In this document: in pieces, positions 44,932-52,774 of the stretch | Numbering within the stretch: the first letter of the stretch is position 1 | Layout: every line of letters starts with the position of its first letter | Origin: Sphingobium sp. KCTC 72723 | GTDB lineage: Bacteria; Pseudomonadota; Alphaproteobacteria; Sphingomonadales; Sphingomonadaceae | DNA: 64,000 bases | NCBI RefSeq assembly: GCF_014280435.1 | Contig: NZ_CP060388.1 | Location: forward strand, 992,001 to 1,056,000 | Direction: 5' to 3' | Program-made: the position numbers and the translations under genes | The notes under the pieces: generated by a model | What the model was told of the DNA's origin: nothing | Database searches by the model: none | The model's input: only the letters and a program-made list of their open reading frames with translations

Positions 44932-46196
44932 TGGATCTCATCTCCGGAAAGGGTGCGGCCCTGAAGGCGGGCGAGCTGCGCGCGCGCCTCGAAACTGGCC
45001 ACTTTGGCGTCGAGGACGATCCCGCGTGCCGCGCCAAGGCCTTGGCGGGCGTTCAACAATTCGACGAGCGGGGATTTACCAGCATCATAGGCGATGCGAG
45101 CGAGACGATAGGTTTCTTCCGCGGTGCGTTGCGATGCCTCCGCAGCGGCAACCCGCGACTGTGCGGCCGCAATCTGCGCCCCGGCTGCGCGGGCTTCGGC
45201 AATCGCATCGTTACGCGCCATGGCCAATCTTGCGGCGGCGGCCTGTGCCTCTGCTTGCGAAGCGGCAATATTGCCACGATTGCGATCGAAGATGTTGAGC
45301 GGGATCGAGACGCCTGCCGTGAGAGCGGTCGCATTCTCATAATCGAGACGCCGCACGCCGACGATTGCCGTCACATCGGGGATTGCCCGCTTCTGTTCGG
45401 CGGTCAGGCGGCGCTCCGCGGCCTCCCGCTCTGCCTGCGCGGCAAGAAAGGACGAACTTGTCATCGGATCGACCGGGCCATAAGTCGGTGCCGCGACGGG
45501 CACGGCCAGGAGCGATTCCGATAAGCCGGTGAAGGTCTCCTCGACGCCGGCGAGTGCGGAGAGACGGGCATAGGCCGCAATGCGATCCGCTTTCGCCCCC
45601 TCAAGATCGGCGGTCACGGCGTTCAGCGCAGCTTCTGCTTGCAGGGCGCGCAGCCGCGCTTCCTTGCCGGCATCGACCAGCACGCGAGCGGCGCGCAGGA
45701 TATTCTGCGCTTGCTCGACCTCGCCTTCGGCCAGCATTATCCTCTGGTCTGCGACGTCCGCCGCTGCATAAGCGCGTGCAAGATCATAAGCGTAGCGGAT
45801 CTTCGCATCACGATCGCGGGCGCGGGAGGCCGCGACGCCGGCCTCTCCGGCTGCGATCCTCGCCGAACGCTTGCCGCCGATTTCGAGCGGCTGGCTATAT
45901 TGCAGCGTCGTCTCGGCGCGATCGACCCCGCGATAGGGAGACGATCCCGCGACATTCTCGGTGAGAATGCCGATCGTCGGATTGGGTCGGGCGCGCGCCT
46001 GGCGTGCAAGACCTTCGGACCGGCGGACCTCAGCTTCGCTTTCGATGCGCCGAGGCGCCTCGGCGGTCTGGCGTAGCAGTGTAGCGAACGGCGGCGCCAC
46101 TTGCGCCTGTGCGGGTGCGCACAGCGCCGCGACGCAGGTCGCGACCATCATGCCGGACACCACACGACGCGGCAGCCGGCCTATAAAGGCTCTCAT
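44928..46196 (-). CDS. czcC: TolC-family outer-membrane efflux protein, CzcC type
   Basis: A 422-residue outer-membrane channel with an N-terminal signal peptide ending near CAPAQAQ. Two repeats of long helices and strands are typical of TolC (AEVRRSEGLARQARARPNPT; AALNAVTADLEGAKADRIAAY). It completes the CzcCBA set and precedes czcB with a four-base overlap. It lies 52 bases after the His-rich gene. Confidence 0.92.
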   Translation of the reverse strand: MRAFIGRLPRRVVSGMMVATCVAALCAPAQAQVAPPFATLLRQTAEAPRRIESEAEVRRSEGLARQARARPNPTIGILTENVAGSSPYRGVDRAETTLQYSQPLEIGGKRSARIAAGEAGVAASRARDRDAKIRYAYDLARAYAAADVADQRIMLAEGEVEQAQNILRAARVLVDAGKEARLRALQAEAALNAVTADLEGAKADRIAAYARLSALAGVEETFTGLSESLLAVPVAAPTYGPVDPMTSSSFLAAQAEREAAERRLTAEQKRAIPDVTAIVGVRRLDYENATALTAGVSIPLNIFDRNRGNIAASQAEAQAAAARLAMARNDAIAEARAAGAQIAAAQSRVAAAEASQRTAEETYRLARIAYDAGKSPLVELLNARQGLGAARGIVLDAKVASFEARAQLARLQGRTLSGDEIQ

Positions 46197-46248
46197 ATTC
46201 TTATCCCCAAAAAAGGCTGCAATGACGGCACGCGCTGCGCGCGTGAAT

Positions 46249-46626
46249 TCAGCCTCGCGGGGGACGCAGAATTGACGAAGGTGCGATAGACCGCGCCGCT
46301 TCGGCAGGTTCGCGCGCCCAGATTGCGGTGACAGGCTTCAAGAGCGCAACAATCACAGCCTGCGCAGGCACGTCGATTGTCGGGAGCACCGCATGAGCCG
46401 CCAGATGCATCAGGTCGGGTGTGTCCGGCTGCTCGGCCGGGGCGTGATCATGATGATCCCGATCGACGCTGATGACATGCGCGGCATCATGGACGTGCGG
46501 CATAGCGTCATGCCAGGTGGCAAGCGCCAGCATCCCGAACAGCGCCAGAATCGCCGAGAGCGCAAAAAGGCGCATGCGGGCACGGGCCCGCACCGAAGCG
46601 CGCAATCTGACCGACGATGCCGTCAT
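46249..46626 (-). CDS. Histidine-rich exported protein of the metal operon
   Basis: A 125-residue product with one N-terminal membrane/signal segment (LFALSAILALFGMLALA). A short region with many histidines follows (HDAMPHVHDAAH, then DRDHHDHAPAEQ). It is likely periplasmic and may bind or buffer the exported metal before pumping. The ATG at 46626 is preferred because the upstream extension overlaps non-coding sequence. It lies between the MFS exporter and czcC on the same strand. The family is not named. Confidence 0.7.
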   Translation of the reverse strand: MTASSVRLRASVRARARMRLFALSAILALFGMLALATWHDAMPHVHDAAHVISVDRDHHDHAPAEQPDTPDLMHLAAHAVLPTIDVPAQAVIVALLKPVTAIWAREPAEAARSIAPSSILRPPRG

Positions 46627-46702
46627 GTCGATACGGGTATCGCGAACACGGCCGGTCCACAAGCACGCCGCAAGGCAGGGATCATGACAGTCGAGATGAA
46701 AG

Positions 46703-48079
46703 TCATTGGCGTGGCCAGCGCTGATGGAGATCGTCGATGACGAACGCATGCTCCCTCGCGTTGCCGTGATCACCGCGCAGATGGGGATGATCGGGCGCGA
46801 GATCCGCATGGTCATGGTTCACCGTATCTGGGTCGGCGCTGGGCCAGAGCCACAAAGCGGCCAGGGTTCCGACGGCCGCAATCGCGGCCATTGCCGCAAA
46901 CGCCGCCGTCTGCCCGATACTGGCGCCCAACAGCCCCACCAGGGGATAGCAGATCAGCCAGGCGCAGTGGCTGAGCGCGAATTGCGCGGCGAACAAGGCC
47001 GGGCGGTCGTCGGCATTGGCCGACCGTCGAAGCAATCGGCCCGATGGCGTCACGCTCATCGAATAGGCGATCCCGAGTATGAACCAGCCGATCAGGACCA
47101 TTCGCCAATAACCGGGCGCTGCTCCAAAGCTTGCCGTGAGCACCGCCAGAAGGGCAAGGCCGATCGTCATTGCTGCCGCAGCCCCAATCATGATCGTACG
47201 ATCGGCGACCCGATCGAGGATGCGTGGCAGGGTCAGCGCGGCAAGGATCGAGCCTGCGCCAAAAGCCGCAAGGGTGAAGGCAACATCGCGCTGCGTGAGG
47301 CCGAGATTACCACGCACGATGACCACCGTGTTGACGATGACCATCGAACTAGCCGCAGCTGAAGCAAGGGTCAACGCCAGCAGCCCCCGCAGGCGCGGGG
47401 TCTTCAGATAGATGCGCGTACCCCGCGTGGTCTTGGCGTAGATGCCCCCAGTTCTTGGTTCTGATTTCGCCGCGCGCGGCAGGACCGTCGTCACGACGAG
47501 CAGCGCCGAGCACAGAAACCCGATCGCCATTCCCGAGAATAGCCAGTGGAAGTTGATGACGGTCAGCAGCCCGGCAGCGAGGATCGGGCTGGTCAGGCTT
47601 TCCATGTCATAGGCGAGCCGCGACAGCGACAGCGCGCGGGTATAGTCGCGCTCCTCTGGCAGGATATCGGGGATGGTTGCCTGGAAGGTCGGCGTGAACG
47701 CCGCGGAAGCCGATTGCAGCACGAAGATCAGGACATAGACCTGCCAGACCTGGCTCACGAACGGCAGGCAGATCGCCACGGCCATCCGCACGAGATCCAT
47801 ACTGACGAGAAATGCGCGACGCGGCAGGCGGTCGGCGAAGGCGCCCACCACCGGCGCGACGCCGATATAGGCCACCATCTTGATCGCGAGCGCCGTCCCG
47901 AGCACCGCGCCGGCGCTGCCGCCGGCGATGTCATAGGCAAGCAGACCGAGCGCAACCGTCGCGAGCCCCGTGCCGATGAGCGCGATGACCTGAGCCATGA
48001 ACAGATGGCGATAGGTGCGGTTTGCCAGAACGGAGAGCACGTGGCGTTTGTTCCGATTGATTGCGACACCATCCCCCAT
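46703..48079 (-). CDS. MFS exporter with His-rich tail, NreB-like
   Basis: The 458-residue product has about 12 transmembrane helices (major facilitator fold; GAFADRLPRRAFLV is the helix 2-3 loop motif). A histidine-rich cytoplasmic tail is seen at about 420-458 (NHDHADLAPDHPHLRGDHG, ending DDLHQRWPRQ). NreB nickel-resistance exporters have the same layout. It is the first gene of a metal operon continuing into the His-rich protein and CzcCBA. The ATG at 48079 lies inside a G/C-tract palindrome; a downstream start is possible. Confidence 0.8.
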   Translation of the reverse strand: MGDGVAINRNKRHVLSVLANRTYRHLFMAQVIALIGTGLATVALGLLAYDIAGGSAGAVLGTALAIKMVAYIGVAPVVGAFADRLPRRAFLVSMDLVRMAVAICLPFVSQVWQVYVLIFVLQSASAAFTPTFQATIPDILPEERDYTRALSLSRLAYDMESLTSPILAAGLLTVINFHWLFSGMAIGFLCSALLVVTTVLPRAAKSEPRTGGIYAKTTRGTRIYLKTPRLRGLLALTLASAAASSMVIVNTVVIVRGNLGLTQRDVAFTLAAFGAGSILAALTLPRILDRVADRTIMIGAAAAMTIGLALLAVLTASFGAAPGYWRMVLIGWFILGIAYSMSVTPSGRLLRRSANADDRPALFAAQFALSHCAWLICYPLVGLLGASIGQTAAFAAMAAIAAVGTLAALWLWPSADPDTVNHDHADLAPDHPHLRGDHGNAREHAFVIDDLHQRWPRQ

Positions 48080-48121
48080 GGGGGATATAGGACGCGCTTG
48101 AGCTAACCTCCCCGGGGGGAT
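48071..48121. promoter_or_regulatory. Twin G/C-tract palindromes, operators of the metal repressor
   Basis: The perfect palindrome ATCCCCCATGGGGGAT (48071-48086) covers the MFS start codon. A second, imperfect one (CCTCCCCGGGGGGAT, 48107-48121) lies about 36 bases away in the shared promoter region. CsoR/RcnR-family repressors bind just such G/C tracts flanked by AT. The two sites probably control both divergent transcripts. Confidence 0.7.
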
Positions 48122-48171
48122 ATGTAAAGGGCCTGAGTGTCCCGCTCGCTGATCTATAGGATGACCATTTG

Positions 48172-48441
48172 ATGACCGATCACAGGCACGCCAGCCATAC
48201 AGCGATTGTGAAACGGCTCAGCCGGGCTGGGGGACATTTACGCAGCATCGTCGAGATGATCGAAGCGGGTCGGCCTTGCGTGGATATCGCCCAGCAGCTT
48301 CATGCAGTCGAAAAGGCAGTGGCGAACGCGAAAAAGGCGCTGATCAACGATCATATCGATCACTGCCTGTCCCACGCAGAGGCGGACAAGAACGTAGGCT
48401 CGGCCGTCGAGGAGTTTCGGACGATCTCCAAATATCTATGA
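48172..48441 (+). CDS. CsoR/RcnR (DUF156) family metal-sensing repressor
   Basis: The 89-residue all-helical protein has C36, H61 and C65 at exactly the ligand positions of CsoR, plus H4, H6 and H9 near the N-terminus, which recall RcnR. Such proteins release DNA when a metal binds. The C-H-C set fits Cu(I) sensing (CsoR) or Ni(II) sensing (InrS); the neighbouring divalent-type efflux genes favour nickel or cobalt. The ATG at 48172 is used; the TTG just before it is unlikely. It is divergent from the NreB-like/CzcCBA operon. Confidence 0.88.
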   Translation: MTDHRHASHTAIVKRLSRAGGHLRSIVEMIEAGRPCVDIAQQLHAVEKAVANAKKALINDHIDHCLSHAEADKNVGSAVEEFRTISKYL

Positions 48442-48560
48442 CGTAAGCTGCCACGATCGTTGAGACAGCGATCGCATTGACCCTGACACCAGAAAGCCCG
48501 GCGGCGGTGATGGCGCGCCGATCGTGCCGTGCGGACGAAGGAACAAGGATCTGGTCGGCA

Positions 48561-49313
48561 TCACGCCGGGCGATCGGGATCGCGCTGGAAGCACATCGTC
48601 AGGTGGGTCAGCGCCGCTGCGATCTCTCGCTCGATGTCCGCGACGGAGGTGCCGGTGCGTTCGGCGATTTCGGTATAGGGCAGGCCGTCAACCTGGTGCA
48701 GCTCGAAGATCGCCCGGCGGTCGGGCGGCAGTGAAGCAATCGCCAAACGATAGGCGATCGCATCAATCGCGGGAACGGACAATATCTCGGCAGGCATATG
48801 ATCAGAGGTGGTTTCCAGCTCGACCGGCCCAGTATCTGGAAGGGCTCGAGCGCCAACAGACAAGACGCGGTCGGCGGACGGCTTAGGGGTAATGGCGATC
48901 CAATCGGCGAAGTCGTCCCCTTCGGCCCCGCAATCGTCGCAGGTCTCATTGTCGAAGAGCCCCGAAATCGACCAGCATTGTTCGTCTGGATCCCATCTGG
49001 CGGTGGCGTCGCGGACGATTCCATCGCTTCCGCAGTAGGGACAGACTGGCTTTTGCGCGGCCGCGGGACAAGGCGATTGAGGATCGGGATCATCCCCGTC
49101 CGTGATCGGCACGACATGGGCGTGAAGGCCTAGATCGGGAACACGCGGGTCGTGGTAGATACTGTCCTCTGCTCGGATGAGAGCAAGGCGGACGGCCTCG
49201 GCGACATCCTCAGCCTCGATATCATATTGTCCGCTGGCGAAGCATTGGTCGCGGCTCAGGAAATCGACGGCAATGCGATAGGCGCGCGTCGGCGCCACCG
49301 AATTCTCGGTCAT
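48561..49313 (-). CDS. Zinc-ribbon protein fused to a sigma-70 region-4 domain
   Basis: The 250-residue product has an N-terminal alpha/beta segment (1-70) and a zinc-ribbon-like middle with C91-x2-C94 and C125-x2-C128. A C-terminal helix-turn-helix of ECF sigma region 4 type follows (about 187-240: LPPDRRAIFELHQVDGLPYT, then EIAERTGTSV). No region 2 (core-binding, -10 melting) is present, so it cannot act as a complete sigma factor. It may bind DNA or the RNA polymerase flap as a regulator of the element. Upstream lies the DUF932 gene in the same direction. Confidence 0.78.
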   Translation of the reverse strand: MTENSVAPTRAYRIAVDFLSRDQCFASGQYDIEAEDVAEAVRLALIRAEDSIYHDPRVPDLGLHAHVVPITDGDDPDPQSPCPAAAQKPVCPYCGSDGIVRDATARWDPDEQCWSISGLFDNETCDDCGAEGDDFADWIAITPKPSADRVLSVGARALPDTGPVELETTSDHMPAEILSVPAIDAIAYRLAIASLPPDRRAIFELHQVDGLPYTEIAERTGTSVADIEREIAAALTHLTMCFQRDPDRPA

Positions 49314-49370
49314 GGCAAGTCTCCAGAATCTGGAAGCGTTGGCGCCGGACCAGATCCGGCGCCAACGCGG

Positions 49371-50561
49371 TCAGTTGGCGCGTTCCATCAGCTTGCGGGC
49401 CTTGCCCTCGAGATCGAGGCGGTCGTCCTGATGGGTCTTGTGTCGCGCGACGGCGGTAATGCCCTGCACAAAGTCGTAGAGTGACGCCGCGGGGTGCCCC
49501 TCCTCGTCGAGGACGGTGGCGATGACCTTTGCGGTGTCGGATTTGGAAAAGCCATAGTTGCGCAGGAAGCTCGTGCGATCCTCGTCGGTTCGCGCGACGA
49601 TGCGGTCCCGCGCGGTGCGGATGCCGTTGATGAAATGTACGGCTGAGGAATCCGCGAAGTGAGTCAACGCGGGCTCGGCCTGCTGCGCGAACCGATTGGC
49701 AGCGAATTTCGAATGGCGGATATTGATCTCCTCGAAATTCTCGACGCCCCAGAGATTCCGGTTCATGCACACCGCCCGGAGATAGAAGGTTGCGATGCCG
49801 AGCGTCTTCGAGCCGACTTCCGAGTTCCAGCAATAGAAGCCGCGGAAATAGAGGTCCGGGTCACCATTGGGCAGCCGACCCGCTTCGATCGGATGGGTAT
49901 CATCCACCAGAAAGAGGAAGACGTCGCGATCGGAGGCATAGAGGGTGGTCGTGTCACGGCTGACATCGACATAAGGGTTATAGCGCATCGTGCCCCAGTC
50001 GAGCACGCCCGGAACCTTCCACCGTGTATCCCCGACGCCGTCGCCCGCGAATTTCATCACCGCCGCGACCAGTTCATGATCCCAGATCCGGCCATAGTCG
50101 GGACCGGTGACCGCCCGCAGTTCGGTGCGGCCATCATGCGTCTGGAGCAGCTTCACCTGCTCGCCGCGATGGGCGATCAGACCATGCTGGAGATTGATGC
50201 CGGCGAGCGCTGCCGGCAGATCGCGCAGATAAGAGGCCGGCGCGCCGACCAGGCTGCACATCTGGCCGAACGACCAGTTGGTAGGAGCAACCGGTTCGTC
50301 GCTGCCGGGTACCAGGAGTGAGAGGCGCTCGGGATTGTCGCTGCGCGCCTCGACGCGCACGGCCCGGCTCTCGACAACCCGGGTTGTCGCCGCCTCGGCG
50401 CGGGCGCGTACGCGATCATAAAGGCTGGTGAGGGAGAGATAGCGTTCGTCCTCGGGGCGCGAAAACCATTCCGAGGAAACGCGGCTGACGTTGCGTCCGC
50501 GGCTGATATCAACCTTATAGGCCCCCGATACGGGGCGGTCGACGGTGGTGATCATGTTCAT
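49371..50561 (-). CDS. DUF932 family (phage/plasmid-like) protein
   Basis: A 396-residue protein with the typical DUF932 body (WSFGQMCSLVGAPASYLRDL, VTGPDYGRIWDHELVAAV, GFYCWNSEVGSKTLGI). DUF932 proteins are widespread on plasmids, ICEs and phages and have no confirmed function. The ATG at 50561 has an AGGAGGT site; the longer frame is not used. It stands between the sigma-region-4 gene and a set of small element genes, all on the minus strand. Confidence 0.85.
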   Translation of the reverse strand: MNMITTVDRPVSGAYKVDISRGRNVSRVSSEWFSRPEDERYLSLTSLYDRVRARAEAATTRVVESRAVRVEARSDNPERLSLLVPGSDEPVAPTNWSFGQMCSLVGAPASYLRDLPAALAGINLQHGLIAHRGEQVKLLQTHDGRTELRAVTGPDYGRIWDHELVAAVMKFAGDGVGDTRWKVPGVLDWGTMRYNPYVDVSRDTTTLYASDRDVFLFLVDDTHPIEAGRLPNGDPDLYFRGFYCWNSEVGSKTLGIATFYLRAVCMNRNLWGVENFEEINIRHSKFAANRFAQQAEPALTHFADSSAVHFINGIRTARDRIVARTDEDRTSFLRNYGFSKSDTAKVIATVLDEEGHPAASLYDFVQGITAVARHKTHQDDRLDLEGKARKLMERAN

Positions 50562-50654
50562 GGGGACCTCCTGATGCTGGCTGCGCGCGCGGAACGTCGT
50601 TGCCTCCGCCCGCCGCACATCCCCCAAGGCCCCCTTCCCTCCGCCGGTCCGGCG

Positions 50655-50948
50655 TCATTGATCGCTCGCGCAAGGCTCGCCGCTGACCACGGGCTCGGCC
50701 CGGCAATTGTCGGGTTGTGAATCGAGGTCGGTGAGGCGACGCGCGGCGGCGTCGAGGGAAGCGGGCCGAAGGGCGTAGAGCCAGGTCGGCCCAAGCTGGT
50801 TGCGCACCATTCGCAGCGATGCCGAGAAAGGCTCGAACTCGTCGCTCCCGTTCATCCATTTGAGCGAAAGGGCGCGCTTCCAATAGCGCCCATGGCGCGC
50901 CCGGAAGTCGAGCAAAGCGCGCCACATTGCGGGGGTGGGGTCATCCAT
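50655..50948 (-). CDS. Small hypothetical element protein
   Basis: A 97-residue product starting MDDPTPAMWRALLDFRARHG, with an aromatic/basic first half (GRYWKRALSLKWMNG) and an acidic tail. No family name is known to me. The ATG at 50948 follows a GGAGG site. It belongs to a same-strand run of small genes in the backbone. Confidence 0.6.
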   Translation of the reverse strand: MDDPTPAMWRALLDFRARHGRYWKRALSLKWMNGSDEFEPFSASLRMVRNQLGPTWLYALRPASLDAAARRLTDLDSQPDNCRAEPVVSGEPCASDQ

Positions 50949-51015
50949 CGGAGGTCTCCCGGGGTGTTGGTTGGACAGCCATAGGCCCGCTTGAGCGGGA
51001 ATCCGGTCATGGCCA

Positions 51016-51189
51016 CTAAAGCTGTTGGGCCACAAAGCGGTCGGATACGCCGCTGCAGCCCAGTTCGACCTCGAACGTCGTATCGCCGGTTTCGGCTTTC
51101 TCGCGCGCTTCTAGGAGGGTGTCCGCCTCGACTTGATACTGCATCTCGAAATTGCGGGTCTCGGTGACCGCGAACTTGAACTGGGCCAT
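51016..51189 (-). CDS. Very small hypothetical protein
   Basis: A 57-residue acidic product (MAQFKFAVTETRNFEMQYQV...) with a beta strand plus acidic helix pattern, somewhat like the N-terminal segment of the zinc-ribbon/sigma protein. It has a strong GAAGGAGG ribosome site. The gene is probably real, but its function is unknown. Confidence 0.6.
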   Translation of the reverse strand: MAQFKFAVTETRNFEMQYQVEADTLLEAREKAETGDTTFEVELGCSGVSDRFVAQQL

Positions 51190-51287
51190 CTCATTGCCTC
51201 CTTCGGTTTTTAGCGCTGCGATGGTCATGAGCATTTGCAGCGCCTTTGACGGTTCGGGCGAAGCTACGCCTCTACGGCTCGGCGAAT

Positions 51288-51791
51288 TTAGAGGACGCCG
51301 CCAGAAAGCGACGCCGCGAGGGCTTCGCCGGTGCTTTCAATCTCGATCCGATCGTGGAAGATCGCGCACCATCCGCCGCCGAACTCCCCGACGCGCATTC
51401 GCGAACAGGTGACGCTCCATTCGAAACCGATCGGACCGGTGAGGAGCGTAGCCGAGCAGCAGCGCTGGATCAGCTTGGCGAGTGCCTCGGGGTCGAGGGC
51501 GATTTCCGACGTGACGACGGCGGCGACCATCAAGGGATCAGCAAGGCTGCTGCCCGTCAAAACCGCGCCGAAGGATGGGAAATCGCGGTCGGAGAAGATG
51601 TCGCGAAAACCAGCCCAGCGGTCGTCCTCGGAGGCCGGAAACAGCGCCAGGAATTCAGGGCTCGGGTTCACCGTATCGGGATTGTAGCCCTCGCCAAGGC
51701 CATAGCTCGCCTGAAAGGCTTCCTCCAGCAGCGCCATCTCCGCTGGCGAGCAGGAGAAGGCAAAGCAGCCCTGGACATAGGTGTCAGCCAT
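51288..51791 (-). CDS. Hypothetical element protein
   Basis: A 167-residue, acidic product (MADTYVQGCFAFSCSPAEMA...) with two cysteine-containing segments and a C-terminal GGGWCAIFHDRIEIEST. No known domain is recognised. The start overlaps the 3' end of the next upstream gene by eight bases, indicating coupled translation. It is possibly a plasmid-type conserved protein. Confidence 0.62.
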   Translation of the reverse strand: MADTYVQGCFAFSCSPAEMALLEEAFQASYGLGEGYNPDTVNPSPEFLALFPASEDDRWAGFRDIFSDRDFPSFGAVLTGSSLADPLMVAAVVTSEIALDPEALAKLIQRCCSATLLTGPIGFEWSVTCSRMRVGEFGGGWCAIFHDRIEIESTGEALAASLSGGVL

Positions 51792-52245
51792 GATCCTGCT
51801 CCTCGTCATCGACGATGGTCAGCGGCGGCAAAGCGACATTGGCCGACTGTAGATAGGCGCCGATGGCCTCGAAGGTGCCGAGCGAACGAACCTCAGGCTC
51901 GGTGACCACGACGATGTCATTGTCGGTGACGGTATAGGAACGTGGGTCGGTTGCGCCGTCGAACACGATGCGTTCGGCTTCCCAACTCCCGGGATAGCTG
52001 CCACACCAGCGCTGGAAGGGCAGCCGATTATCGACACAGAATGTCTCCAGAGACTCAAGCCGACCCCAGGAAACTTCGTCGGCCGCAAGTTCGAGCGGGC
52101 TGAAACCAGTGATCTGGTCCATTGAGAAATATTCCCCGAGCGGATCGGTGAGGGCCTCCTCCTCGATAACGGCAATGAACGCGGCAAGTTGGGCACGCGG
52201 CAGCGAGCCGCCGATGCGGATAGTGACGGAAACACGGTCAGCCAT
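51784..52245 (-). CDS. Hypothetical element protein
   Basis: A 153-residue acidic protein (MADRVSVTIRIGGSLPRAQL...) that reads as an alpha/beta fold with alternating strands (SYTVTDNDIVVV). It is unnamed. It overlaps the 167-residue gene by eight bases, forming a pair. An AGGAGG site precedes the ATG. Confidence 0.62.
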   Translation of the reverse strand: MADRVSVTIRIGGSLPRAQLAAFIAVIEEEALTDPLGEYFSMDQITGFSPLELAADEVSWGRLESLETFCVDNRLPFQRWCGSYPGSWEAERIVFDGATDPRSYTVTDNDIVVVTEPEVRSLGTFEAIGAYLQSANVALPPLTIVDDEEQDHG

Positions 52246-52317
52246 GATGGGCCTCCTGCGATGATCGATGAAGGGAAGCCGCCTCGGGCATTCAGTCCTG
52301 CGAGGGGGCGGGGTTGT

Positions 52318-52623
52318 TCAGGCAGGGTCGCCGACAGCAGCGGCACCGATCAGGTATCGCAGCTTCGCCCATGCAGCGGCCTCGCCCACACGAACGCCGT
52401 GGTTGAGGCCCTGCCCGTAGAGACGGTAAGCGATCGCCACCATTTCGGGAGAGGCATCGGCGGGCACGAAGGAGAGGAAATTGCCCTCATCGTCCTGCAG
52501 TTCGAGCACGTCGCCATGATTGCCGTTCGACGGCAGGGCGACACGGGCGGCGGAATGGAGTTCGGCGAGATCGAGATTGAAGCTCTCGACGAACAGCGCG
52601 CTGATCGGATCGGGATCGGCCAT
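52318..52623 (-). CDS. Hypothetical element protein
   Basis: A 101-residue acidic product (MADPDPISALFVESFNLDLA...) with a central FLSFVPADASPEMVAIAYRL, resembling small DUF-type plasmid proteins. No domain is assigned. It lies 150 bases downstream of the stop of no same-strand partner other than the large methylase-helicase; the gap 52624-52774 holds nothing seen. Confidence 0.58.
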   Translation of the reverse strand: MADPDPISALFVESFNLDLAELHSAARVALPSNGNHGDVLELQDDEGNFLSFVPADASPEMVAIAYRLYGQGLNHGVRVGEAAAWAKLRYLIGAAAVGDPA

Positions 52624-52774
52624 GGTAGGTCTCCGGTGTGCGCCGACGACCTATTCGCCGACCACATCCGGCCCCCTCCCTTCCCTCCCATGCGGCCAAT
52701 ATGCGCGACCGGGCCGCAGCCCGAGACAGCTCGGCATCGGTCGCTCGTCGCAAATTGGGTGTGTCGGGCGCCTG

